Notes under the pieces: generated by a model
Told to the model about the DNA's origin: nothing
What the model saw: only the letters and a program-made list of their open reading frames with translations
Databases searched by the model: none
Shown: piece by piece, positions 18,194 to 25,981 of the stretch
Position numbering within the stretch: the stretch's first letter is position 1
Layout of the letters: each line of letters starts with the position of its first letter
Made by a program: the position numbers and the translations under genes
NCBI GenBank assembly: GCA_041906465.1
Contig: JAYRJE010000003.1
Span: 248,001-312,000 of the forward strand
Reading direction: 5' to 3'
Source of the DNA: Didemnitutus sp041906465
GTDB taxonomy: Bacteria > Verrucomicrobiota > Verrucomicrobiia > Opitutales > Opitutaceae
DNA: 64,000 nt

Positions 18194-20728
18194 ATGAACT
18201 TCATCCTCAAAATGGCCTGGCGCGATACGCGGGCTTCGCGGCGGCGGTTGTTGCTGTTCTCGCTCGCGGTCGTGCTCGGCGTGGCGGCGCTCGTCGCGGT
18301 GGGCTCGCTGCGCGACAATCTGCGCGCCGCGATCGAGGACCAGACGAAGGGGCTCCTCGGCGCCGATCTCGTCATCACCTCGCGCGCGGCACTCACACCG
18401 GAAGCTGAGACGTTCATCGCGAGCCTCGGCGGCGAACAGGCGCGGGAGATCGCGTTCAACTCCATGCTCATCGCACCGAGCGCGGGCGGCGCCACGCGAT
18501 TGGTGCAAGTGCGCGCGCTCGAAGGCGCGTTCCCGTTCTACGGCGAATTTCAAACTGATCCCGGCGATGCCCGCGAGCGGCTCGCGAGCGGCGCGAACGC
18601 GATCATCGAGGAAGGCGTCGCGGTGCAATACGGCCTCAAAACCGGTGATACGGTCAAGTTGGGCTCGGGTGAGTTTCGCGTCGCCGGCAGCCTGCTGAAA
18701 GTTCCGGGCGAGTCCGCGGCGGGCGTCACGACGCTCGCACCGCGTGTGTTCATTCCGCTCTCGACGGTGAACGGGACCGGCTTGCTCAAACAAGGCAGCC
18801 TCGCGCGCTACCGCGTTTACCTGAAGTTTCCCGTCAACACCGACGTCGAAAAGCTGGTGCGCGATCTGCGGGAGCGGTTCCGTGAACTGCGCCTCGGCTT
18901 CGACACGGTGGAGGAGCGCAAACGCGAGCTCGGTGGCGCGATCCAGAACGTGAACTCGTTCCTCATGCTCGTGGGCTTCTCGTCGCTTTTCCTTGGCGCC
19001 ATCGGCGTGGCGAGCGCCGTGCACGCGCACGTGCGGCAGAAGATTCCGACGGTCGCTGTGCTGCGGTGCCTCGGCGCGAGCGCGGGCAAGGCGTTCGCGA
19101 TTTACCTCGTGCAAGGCGTGGGACTCGGACTCGTCGGCGCGCTGGGAGGCGCGGTGCTCGGCATCGGCGCGCAGATGGTGCTGCCGACTTTCCTGCGCGA
19201 GTTTCTGCCGTTCTCATTCGAGTTTTTCGTTTCGTGGAAATCCGTCGCGAGCGGCGTGGGTGCAGGCGTGCTGATCAGCGTGCTTTTCGCGCTCTTGCCG
19301 CTGCTCGAAGTGCGCCGCGTGTCGCCATTGCTGGCGATTCGCTCGGCATTCGCCGACGCGACTGGCGGCGGGCGCGACTGGCTGCGGATTCTTCTGCTGG
19401 TGGCGATCGTCGGGATCGTGTTCGCGTTTGCGATTCTGCAGACGGGTCGCGTGCGCTGGGGCGTGGGTTTTGCGGGTGCGTTGTTCGTGGGCTTTGCCGT
19501 GCTCGGTGGTCTGGCGAAGCTGATCGCGTGGATCGCGCAGCGGTTGAACCTGCGCCGGTTGCCGTTCGCGTGGCGGCAAGGCGTGGCGAATCTCTACCGG
19601 CCCAACAATCGCACGGTTCTGCTGCTCGTGTCGCTCGGCATGGGCACGTTCCTGATGATGACACTTTATCTCACGCGCGACACGCTACTCGGCCAGTTGC
19701 GGGTGATGGGCGGTGGCGATCGGCCGAACTTGATGCTGTTCGACATCCAGGACGATCAGATCGACGCGGTGGCGAAAATCGTCGCCGACAACGGCGCGCC
19801 CGTGCGCGCGCAGGCGCCGATCGTGACGATGCGCATCAGCGCGTTGAAAGGGCGACCGATTGCCGACGTGTTGAAGGATAAAACCGTGCGCATTCCGGCG
19901 TGGACGGTGCGGCGCGAGTATCGCTCGACGTATCGCGGTCAACTCGCCGACACCGAGCGCGTCGTGGCGGGAAAATTCGAAGGGCAGACGGCGGCGGGCG
20001 CGACGAGCGTCCCGGTTTCGATCGAGGAGAATCTCGCGCGCGACCTCGGCGTGACGCTCGGCGACGAAATCGAATTCGACGTGCAAGGCGTGCCGGTGAA
20101 GACGGTCGTCGGTAGCCTGCGCCACGTGGAGTGGCAGCGGCTGGCGCCGAACTTCTTCGTGGTGTTTCCGGAGGGCGTGCTCGAGGGCGCGCCGAAGTTT
20201 CATGTGATGGCGTTGCGCGCGGCCGATTCGGGCATCTCCGCGCGCGTGCAGCAGGCGGTCGTGCGCGAGCACCCGAATGTCTCGGCGATCGATCTCGGGC
20301 TGATCCTGCAGACGATCGACGGCGTTTACGCGAAGGCGTCGTTCGTGGTGGAGTTTCTTGCGCTGTTCACGGTCGTCACCGGCGTCATCGTGCTTGCGGG
20401 TGCGGTGCTGATCGGGCGCAGCCAGCGCGTGCGCGAGAGCGTGTTGCTGCGCACGCTCGGCGCGACGAAGCGGCAGGTGAACCGCATCATGCTCGCGGAG
20501 TATCTGGCGCTCGGCACGCTCGGCGCGGCGGTGGGTGCCGTGCTGGCGGTCGGCGCAAACTGGGGGCTGGCGCGATTCATCTTCAACATGAAGTGGTCCA
20601 CGCCGGCGCCCGAGGTGCTGGTGTTCGGCTGGCTCGCGGTGAGTGCGGTGACGGTGATCACCGGTCTGCTCTCGAGCCGCGGCATTTGCGATCACCCGCC
20701 GCTGGAAGTGCTGCGGCAGGAGACGTGA
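18194..20728 (+). CDS. ybbP: ABC transporter permease, FtsX-like, YbbP type
   Basis: An 844-residue permease from ATG 18194. It has an N-terminal TM (about 18-38), a large periplasmic domain, a bundle of TMs at about 255-340 and further helices (about 400-480), a second periplasmic domain, and C-terminal FtsX repeats (IVLAGAVLIGRSQRVRESVLLRTLGATKRQVNRIMLAEY). Two FtsX-like cores in one chain are typical of YbbP. With ybbA and the divergent esterase it should extract or process a hydrophobic substrate from the inner membrane. No obvious ribosome-binding site is visible between the cassette arm and the start, so translation may have been affected by the insertion. Confidence 0.88.
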   Translation: MNFILKMAWRDTRASRRRLLLFSLAVVLGVAALVAVGSLRDNLRAAIEDQTKGLLGADLVITSRAALTPEAETFIASLGGEQAREIAFNSMLIAPSAGGATRLVQVRALEGAFPFYGEFQTDPGDARERLASGANAIIEEGVAVQYGLKTGDTVKLGSGEFRVAGSLLKVPGESAAGVTTLAPRVFIPLSTVNGTGLLKQGSLARYRVYLKFPVNTDVEKLVRDLRERFRELRLGFDTVEERKRELGGAIQNVNSFLMLVGFSSLFLGAIGVASAVHAHVRQKIPTVAVLRCLGASAGKAFAIYLVQGVGLGLVGALGGAVLGIGAQMVLPTFLREFLPFSFEFFVSWKSVASGVGAGVLISVLFALLPLLEVRRVSPLLAIRSAFADATGGGRDWLRILLLVAIVGIVFAFAILQTGRVRWGVGFAGALFVGFAVLGGLAKLIAWIAQRLNLRRLPFAWRQGVANLYRPNNRTVLLLVSLGMGTFLMMTLYLTRDTLLGQLRVMGGGDRPNLMLFDIQDDQIDAVAKIVADNGAPVRAQAPIVTMRISALKGRPIADVLKDKTVRIPAWTVRREYRSTYRGQLADTERVVAGKFEGQTAAGATSVPVSIEENLARDLGVTLGDEIEFDVQGVPVKTVVGSLRHVEWQRLAPNFFVVFPEGVLEGAPKFHVMALRAADSGISARVQQAVVREHPNVSAIDLGLILQTIDGVYAKASFVVEFLALFTVVTGVIVLAGAVLIGRSQRVRESVLLRTLGATKRQVNRIMLAEYLALGTLGAAVGAVLAVGANWGLARFIFNMKWSTPAPEVLVFGWLAVSAVTVITGLLSSRGICDHPPLEVLRQET

Positions 20729-20745
20729 GCCAATCGCCGAACCAA

Positions 20746-20770
20746 GTTTGTAACATAATACGTTACAAAC
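20746..20770. promoter_or_regulatory. palindromic site 1 (GTTTGTAAC-N7-GTTACAAAC)
   Basis: A 25-bp palindrome with perfect 9-base arms and an AT-rich centre, 18 bases after ybbP. No T-run follows, so it is not a terminator. A second copy in opposite orientation lies at 20804-20824; over 21 bases the two match at 20 positions. It looks like a pair of protein-binding sites. Confidence 0.5.
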
Positions 20771-20803
20771 GAACTGCCATGGGCTCGCCGTGCCGAGGCG
20801 GGG

Positions 20804-20824
20804 TTGTAACGTATTATATTACAA
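20804..20824. promoter_or_regulatory. palindromic site 2 (inverted copy of site 1)
   Basis: TTGTAAC-N7-ATTACAA, 33 bases from site 1 and in inverted orientation. It precedes the FKBP gene by about 170 bases. Confidence 0.5.
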
Positions 20825-20996
20825 GACCGCGGGGCGACGGCGGCGGGGAAACGGGAGTGGCGCTGGTTGGGGCGCGCTGCTGAGCGCGGCGGCGCATGAT
20901 GCCGCGTTCGCGGCGGGCCGGGCCCGCGGTCCCGGCCTACCGCACGCATTGAGAATTCCTCTTGTCAGGGCGCGTCCGGCCTTCGTCACTCGCGCG

Positions 20997-21455
20997 ATGC
21001 CTGCTCGCCATCTCACGTTCCACTACACTCTCCGCGACGCCAATGGTCGCGTGCTCGACACGTCGCGCGGCGGCGGCGAGCCGCTGAGTTTTGTCGCAGG
21101 AGCGCAGGAGATTGTGCCGGGCCTCGAGAAGGTGCTCGTGACGATGGCGGCGGGCGAGCGGCGCGAGGTGATCGTGCGGCCGGAAGAAGCTTACGGTGTG
21201 CGTGAGGCGGAGCTCGTGCAGCGCGTGCCGCGCGCGCAGTTGCCGATCGATGGCGAGGTGAACGTCGGCGATCAATTTCTCGCCGGGCCGGACCGGCACG
21301 CGCCGGTGGTGACCGTCGTGGCGGTCGAGGGCGATCAGGTGACGCTCGATGCGAATCATCCGCTCGCCGGTGCGACGCTGCACTTTGACGTCGAGCTCGT
21401 GGCCGTGCGTCCCGCGACGGGCGAGGAATCGGCGCGTGTCAAAGGCGACAGCTGA
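20997..21455 (+). CDS. FKBP-type peptidyl-prolyl isomerase, SlyD-like
   Basis: A 152-residue cytosolic isomerase from ATG 20997. It has the SlyD layout: FKBP strand (TFHYTLRDANGRVLDTSRGG), PLSFVAGAQEIVPGLEKVL active-site segment, the GE-R-EVIVRPEEAYGVRE turn into the insert-in-flap chaperone domain (about 70-125), and a closing FKBP strand (GATLHFDVELVAVRPAT). The His-rich metal tail of E. coli SlyD is absent. It should act as a folding helper with proline isomerase activity. The frame extends further upstream but has no SlyD-like sequence before this ATG. Confidence 0.9.
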   Translation: MPARHLTFHYTLRDANGRVLDTSRGGGEPLSFVAGAQEIVPGLEKVLVTMAAGERREVIVRPEEAYGVREAELVQRVPRAQLPIDGEVNVGDQFLAGPDRHAPVVTVVAVEGDQVTLDANHPLAGATLHFDVELVAVRPATGEESARVKGDS

Positions 21456-21500
21456 GAGTTGCGCGCGGAGGGCGGATTACTACGGTCCGCGGCTCCCCCA

Positions 21501-22229
21501 ATGAAAGTTCTCGGTATCGACATCGGTGGCTCGTCCTTCAAGGCCGCGCCCGTGGACACCCAAACCGGCCGGCTGCTCGCGGAGCGTTTCCGCGTGCCGG
21601 TCTCGAGCCCGTGTTCGCGGGGCGAAGGTTTGGCCGCCACCCGGCAGATCGTGCAGCACTTCAAATGGAAGGGCCGCGTTGGCATCGGGTTTCCCGCGAT
21701 CGTGCAGGAAGGGCACATCGGTGCGGTGGGCAATCTCGGCCCCGAGTGGGAGCAGCAAAACGGCACGCGGATTTTCTCCAAGGCAACCGGTTGCAAAGTC
21801 GCGCTGGCGAACGACGCCGATGCGGCCGGTCTGGCCGAAATGCGCTTTGGTGCGGGGAAGGGGCGTGCGGGCACGGTGCTGATGTTGACGTTCGGCACGG
21901 GCATTGGCTCGGCGCTGTTTTATCGCGGGCAGCTTTTTCCGAATGCGGAGCTCGGTCACATTCCGTGGGAGGGCGAGCCGATCGAGTGGTTTGCCTCGGC
22001 GGCGGTGAAAACGAAGCTCGATCTCGATTGGAAGGAGTGGACCGATCGCGTGAACGTTTATCTGCGCGTGGTCGAACGACTCTTCTCTCCGGAGCTGATC
22101 ATCATCGGTGGCGGCATCAGCCAGGATCACCAGATGTGGTTCAAATTCCTGCGCACGCGGGCGAAAGTCGTGCCGGCGAAACTGCACAACGATGCAGGTA
22201 TCGTCGGCGCCGCGCTCGCGGCGGTGTGA
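21501..22229 (+). CDS. ppgK: polyphosphate--glucose phosphotransferase (ROK family)
   Basis: A 242-residue ROK-family kinase using polyphosphate (or ATP) to make glucose 6-phosphate. The phosphate-binding loop is GIDIGGSSFKAAPVD (5-19), and the catalytic region has NDADAAGLAEMRFGAG with the base Asp. TFGTGIGSALF is the second phosphate motif, and ELGHIPWEG carries the conserved sugar-binding Glu-His. The short length and the FGTGIGSALF variant fit PPGK rather than hexose glucokinase. It follows the FKBP gene by 45 bases and may be cotranscribed. Confidence 0.88.
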   Translation: MKVLGIDIGGSSFKAAPVDTQTGRLLAERFRVPVSSPCSRGEGLAATRQIVQHFKWKGRVGIGFPAIVQEGHIGAVGNLGPEWEQQNGTRIFSKATGCKVALANDADAAGLAEMRFGAGKGRAGTVLMLTFGTGIGSALFYRGQLFPNAELGHIPWEGEPIEWFASAAVKTKLDLDWKEWTDRVNVYLRVVERLFSPELIIIGGGISQDHQMWFKFLRTRAKVVPAKLHNDAGIVGAALAAV

Positions 22230-22310
22230 GCCAGTGAGCATCCGGGGCCGGGCGAGAAACGAAGCAGTTCATCTCCATCCGATGCCCACACAACGGAGTT
22301 TCAGGCTTCC

Positions 22311-22372
22311 GGGAGGGCGGCGCTCCGTCGCCGCCGTGGACGTTTCCGGTGCTGACGGAGCAGCGCCCTCCC
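22311..22372. repeat. GC-rich hairpin repeat
   Basis: Arms 22311-22329 (GGGAGGGCGGCGCTCCGTC) and 22354-22372 are inverted with 17 of 19 matches around a 24-base loop. Related GGGCG…GACTCCGCTC…GCC words occur at 16230-16262 and 27378-27432. They look like dispersed intergenic repeats of this lineage rather than terminators (no T-run). Confidence 0.55.
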
Positions 22373-22385
22373 CACCGAGATTGAG

Positions 22386-23432
22386 ATGAGCGCGAAAGAC
22401 TCTGCGCGCGTGCTGATCGTGGGCCAGGGGCTGGCGGGCACGGCGCTCGGGCTCGAACTGGAGCGGGCGGGCGTGCCGTTTGTCGTCGCGAGCGAGGGTC
22501 ACGCGGGCGCGGCTTCGATGGCGGCGGCGGGACTCGTGAATCCGGTGCAGGGGCAGCGGTTCGTGAAGGTGTGGCGCGTGGAGGTGTTGCTGCCGTTCGC
22601 GGAGAATTGGTATCGCGAAGCGGGCGCGTTGCTCGGTGCGGAGTTGTGGCATCCGTTGCAACTACGGCGATTGTTCGCGAGCGAAACAGAAGCGGCCCGC
22701 GCGGCGCGCAAGCTCGCGAGCGGCGAGTTGACGGGATTCGCGAGCGCGCTGCCGGGCGGCGAGTGCCTGCAGATTCGTGGCGCAGCGTGGGTGAATTTGC
22801 CGGCGTTGTTGACGCGAGCTGCGCAACGCTGGAGCGCGCGAGACGTGTTGCGGGAGGCAAGCGTGATGCGCGATGAGTTGCGTGCGGATGCGACGGGTGT
22901 GACGTGGCGCGGGGAGCGTTTCGGCGCCGCGGTGTTGTGCGTGGGAGCGGGGCGGCGGGTGCGCGAATTTTTTCCGGAGCTGCGATTCGAGGCGGCGAAA
23001 GGCCAGATCGTGCACGTTGCCGGTGCGGAGTTGCCCGCGGGACACGCGGTGATCCGGCGAACGTGGGCCATCGCGGACGCGCCCGGACGGGCGAGGGTGG
23101 GGGCAACTTACGAGCGTGGCGTCGAGGACTGGGCGTCGACGGCGGCGGCGTGCGACGAATTGCTCGCTGCGGCGCGTGCGTTCGTGCCGGGAAATTTGTC
23201 GGTGGTCGAACAGCGAGTGGGCGTGCGCGTGAGTTTGCCCGATCGCTTGCCCGTGGCGGGCTGGACGCTCGGCGCGCGGATCGGCGTGTTCGGCGCGCTC
23301 GGATCGAAGGGCACGCTGTTTGCGCCGTGGATGGCGCGGCGGTGGAGCGAGGTGTTGTCGGGCGCGACGAACGACTGGCCGGAGGCGTTGAGTGTCGCGC
23401 GGCGCGGCGTGGGCGCGACGGACGAGCGCTGA
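22386..23432 (+). CDS. FAD-dependent oxidoreductase (DAAO family)
   Basis: A 348-residue flavoprotein of the D-amino-acid oxidase superfamily. The dinucleotide-binding motif VLIVGQGLAGTALGLELERAG starts at residue 9; the conserved AASMAAAGLVNPVQGQR loop binds FAD, and the end (LPVAGWTLGARIGVFGALGSKGTLFAPWMARRW) matches the C-terminal FAD/substrate block. This subgroup resembles the C-terminal domain of MnmC and related stand-alone oxidases, but no methyltransferase domain is fused here. Substrate unknown. It follows ppgK after a hairpin repeat. Confidence 0.8.
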   Translation: MSAKDSARVLIVGQGLAGTALGLELERAGVPFVVASEGHAGAASMAAAGLVNPVQGQRFVKVWRVEVLLPFAENWYREAGALLGAELWHPLQLRRLFASETEAARAARKLASGELTGFASALPGGECLQIRGAAWVNLPALLTRAAQRWSARDVLREASVMRDELRADATGVTWRGERFGAAVLCVGAGRRVREFFPELRFEAAKGQIVHVAGAELPAGHAVIRRTWAIADAPGRARVGATYERGVEDWASTAAACDELLAAARAFVPGNLSVVEQRVGVRVSLPDRLPVAGWTLGARIGVFGALGSKGTLFAPWMARRWSEVLSGATNDWPEALSVARRGVGATDER

Positions 23433-23527
23433 ACGCCCGTCGCTGGAAACCGTTCGTTGGTCCCATTTTCGGGACAATTAATCCGCTTGAAGTTGGTGTT
23501 CATCGGAAGCACCAAGTCGGCTTCGTC

Positions 23528-24622
23528 ATGACCGAGCACCGTGTCGTTCGCTGGGTAATCCTTGCGGCCCTTTGGGTCTTCGTGGGATTCGCGCTGAGCA
23601 CGGAGGTCTATTTCAACATGCGTGTGATGGAGCCGAACGTGGCGTTCTGGTCCGTGGCGCAGGGACAGTTTCAGCGGGCGGTGTTGTGGGCGGTGCTCGT
23701 GCCGGTTGTCGTGTGGTTGCGCGATGCGATGCCGCTCGACCGCGGGCGCTGGGTGGCGGGCATCGGGTTTCATGTCGCGATGAGTTTCGTGTTCATGGCG
23801 AGTTTCTACCTCGTGCGTGTGTTCGTCGCGATGGTGTCCGCCGGCCATTCGCTCGAGGATTTCTGGGCGTGGGCGGCGAAGGGCTTTTACGGACGAAATC
23901 TGATCGACGTTGTCTACTACTGGTCGGTGATCGGGGTGACGTATGCGCTGCGGATGCGGGAGCGTTATCAGCGCGAGTCGCTGCGGACGGCGCAGCTCGA
24001 GGCCAAGCTCGTGCAGGCGGAGCTGAAGGCGCTCAAACACCAGCTCAATCCCCATTTTTTGTTCAACACGATGAACACGATCGCCGTGCTCGTGCGCGAG
24101 CAACGCAACGACGACGCGGTGCAGCTGATCGCGCGGTTGAGTTCGCTGCTCCGGACCTCGCTCGAGAGCAATCGCGTGCACACGGTGACGTTGCGGCAGG
24201 AGCTGGAATTCCTTTCCCGTTATCTGGAGATCCAGCAGGCGCGGTTTGGCGAGCGGCTGCGTTACGAGGCGGACGCGGAGCCGGAGGCGCTGCGCGCGTT
24301 GGTGCCGAACCTGTTTTTGCAGCCCGTGGTCGAGAATGCGATTTTGCACGGCGTCGCGCAGAAGGCGGCGCCGGGAGAGGTGAAAATCTCGGCGCGCGTG
24401 CACGGACGACGGTTGCAGGTCGAGGTGCACGACGACGGCCCGGGTTTCGATGTGCGCGAGGCGCCGCTGGCCGAAGGCGTGGGGCTGACGAACACGCGCG
24501 AGCGGCTCGCGAAGCATTACGGGACCGATTACCAGATGGTTTTAAAGAGTGAACGCGGGCGTGGCGTCACGGTCAGCCTGGTGCTGCCGTTCACGACGAC
24601 CGGAGCCCCAGCTGGCGTATGA
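23528..24622 (+). CDS. sensor histidine kinase, LytS/YehU type
   Basis: A 364-residue membrane kinase. Four hydrophobic helices (about 9-27, 48-65, 75-102, 127-142) form the sensor with little loop exposed. A coiled-coil stretch (143-170) leads to the His_kinase domain with the phospho-acceptor H176 in LNPHFLFN, an N-box QPVVENAILHG, and G-boxes DDGPGF and GVGLTNTRERL. Its stop overlaps the start of the response regulator by four bases (ATGA), so both are made from one transcript. The signal is unknown. Confidence 0.92.
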   Translation: MTEHRVVRWVILAALWVFVGFALSTEVYFNMRVMEPNVAFWSVAQGQFQRAVLWAVLVPVVVWLRDAMPLDRGRWVAGIGFHVAMSFVFMASFYLVRVFVAMVSAGHSLEDFWAWAAKGFYGRNLIDVVYYWSVIGVTYALRMRERYQRESLRTAQLEAKLVQAELKALKHQLNPHFLFNTMNTIAVLVREQRNDDAVQLIARLSSLLRTSLESNRVHTVTLRQELEFLSRYLEIQQARFGERLRYEADAEPEALRALVPNLFLQPVVENAILHGVAQKAAPGEVKISARVHGRRLQVEVHDDGPGFDVREAPLAEGVGLTNTRERLAKHYGTDYQMVLKSERGRGVTVSLVLPFTTTGAPAGV

Positions 24623-25464
24623 ACAAGATTCGAACCCTCGTTGTGGATGATGAGCCGGCGGCGCGCCGGGGCATCGTGTTGCTGCTCGAACGCGACCCCG
24701 ACATCCTCGTCGTGGGTGAAGCCAGCTCCGGCGCGGAGGCGGTGGAGAAAATTCAGGCGAAGCGCGCCGAGTTGGTGTTTCTCGACGTGCAGATGCCCGA
24801 GATGAACGGCTTCAAGGTCCTCGAGGCCCTCGACGCGTGCGGGGCGCAGCGGCCGGCGGTGATTTTTGTCACCGCCTTCGACCAGCACGCGCTGCGGGCG
24901 TTCGAGGTCAACGCGGTCGATTACCTGTTGAAGCCATTCGAGGATGAGCGCTTCTGGTCGGCGCTCCGCCGGGCCAAATCCGAACTGGTGCGCCGCCAAA
25001 CGGACGCGCTGAGCGAAAAGTTGTCGGATTTGCTCCACCATCTGCAGACCAATGTCTCAGCGCCGACGGCGGCGACCGCGATGGCCGGCCCGACACCGAC
25101 CGAGGCGGCGGGCGTGCAGGAGTCGATCACGCGCGAGCGCATCCTGCTGCGATCGGGTGGCGAAATCTACTTCGTGAAGGCGGAGGACATCGATTGGATC
25201 GAAGCCGAGGGCGACTATATGAAATTTCACGCCGCCGGGCGCGTGCATCTGTTGCGCGAGACGATGGCTCACCTCGAGGAGCGGCTCGATTCACGCCGCT
25301 TCATCCGCATTCATCGTTCGACGATCGTGAACATCGACCGGGTGAAGAAACTCAGCCCGTCGTTTGCCGGAGAATACGCGGTCATCCTGCACGATGGCAC
25401 CAAGCTGCGCCTGAGCCGGGGTTACCATGACCGCTTGCAGGAGTTGATGCGCTCGGCGTTGTGA
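24619..25464 (+). CDS. LytTR-family response regulator
   Basis: A 281-residue regulator. The receiver domain (about 5-120) has D10/D11, phospho-acceptor D56 in LVFLDVQMPEMNG and K105 in YLLKPF. A variable Ala/Thr linker (about 140-165) leads to the LytTR DNA-binding domain (about 170-280: ERILLRSGGEIYFVKAEDIDWIEAEGDYMK … FIRIHRSTIVNIDRVKKL), which binds paired short direct repeats. It pairs with the overlapping LytS-like kinase. The following transport operon at 25982 is a candidate target but 517 bases away. Confidence 0.93.
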   Translation: MNKIRTLVVDDEPAARRGIVLLLERDPDILVVGEASSGAEAVEKIQAKRAELVFLDVQMPEMNGFKVLEALDACGAQRPAVIFVTAFDQHALRAFEVNAVDYLLKPFEDERFWSALRRAKSELVRRQTDALSEKLSDLLHHLQTNVSAPTAATAMAGPTPTEAAGVQESITRERILLRSGGEIYFVKAEDIDWIEAEGDYMKFHAAGRVHLLRETMAHLEERLDSRRFIRIHRSTIVNIDRVKKLSPSFAGEYAVILHDGTKLRLSRGYHDRLQELMRSAL

Positions 25465-25554
25465 GGCGGCCGATTACGGCGCCCGGCATCGCGCAATTCA
25501 CGCCGGCAACGTAAGTGGCGCGCTCGCACGCCCCGGCAGCGAGCGCCGGACAAA

Positions 25555-25574
25555 TTGCGCGCAAGCGCGCAACC
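25555..25574. repeat. dispersed 20-bp GC-rich palindromic repeat, copy 2
   Basis: TTGCGCGC-AA-GCGCGCAA followed by CC; matches 11351-11370 at 19 of 20 bases. Confidence 0.6.
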
Positions 25575-25876
25575 CGCCCGGCGGACGTGAGTCGTCGGAT
25601 ATGCCAGCCGCCTCGCGGCGACTGCTATGATGGAGCGAATAGGGCGTCTCCGCCGGCCCCGCCCATCCCGGCGCCGGGCCGTTTGTCCCAAAACTGCTGC
25701 GACTCCGGGCCACTTCGGGTGTTTTTGCCTCGTTCTTTGGCTGGTCCTGCCGCACGCAGCATAAACCGAACAGGTTTGGGCGTTCGTCGTGCGGTTGCCC
25801 CGTGTTGTCGCAATGCCGTTTCATTTTTCGGCAAATCCCGCCTTTCTCCTCCCGTTCGTAGTTATCAGTTGTGTTG

Positions 25877-25910
25877 CAGAGGGGTCCTTCGGGGCCCCTC
25901 TGTGTTTTGA
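25877..25910 (+). terminator. UUCG-capped terminator-like hairpin
   Basis: An 11-bp stem (one G-T pair) closed by TTCG, followed by TGTTTT. It lies 413 bases past the LytTR gene and 80 bases before the adaptor gene, so it either ends a long untranslated tail or a small RNA transcribed from this gap. Confidence 0.55.
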
Positions 25911-25981
25911 GCGGTGGCGACGACGCGATAGTTCTGGCCAAGCGCACACGCTAATTTTAGTCCACTCCGCTCCTGATACCT

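Larger units (their letters stand above)
25465..25981. other. intergenic region with hairpin and possible small RNA
   Basis: No convincing protein gene. Contents: a 20-bp palindromic repeat (25555-25574) also found at 11351, and a strong hairpin at 25877-25902 with a short T-run on the plus strand. The 300 bases before that hairpin are not obviously coding on either strand and could hold a small RNA ending at the hairpin. I could not match it to tmRNA, 6S or RNase P RNA. Confidence 0.4.

Noticed and set aside
20746..20770. Palindrome as terminator of ybbP
   Set aside because: AT-rich stem and no T-run on either side.
20746..20824. Paired palindromes as XerCD dif or pdif sites
   Set aside because: The arms do not match XerC/XerD consensus and spacing is different.
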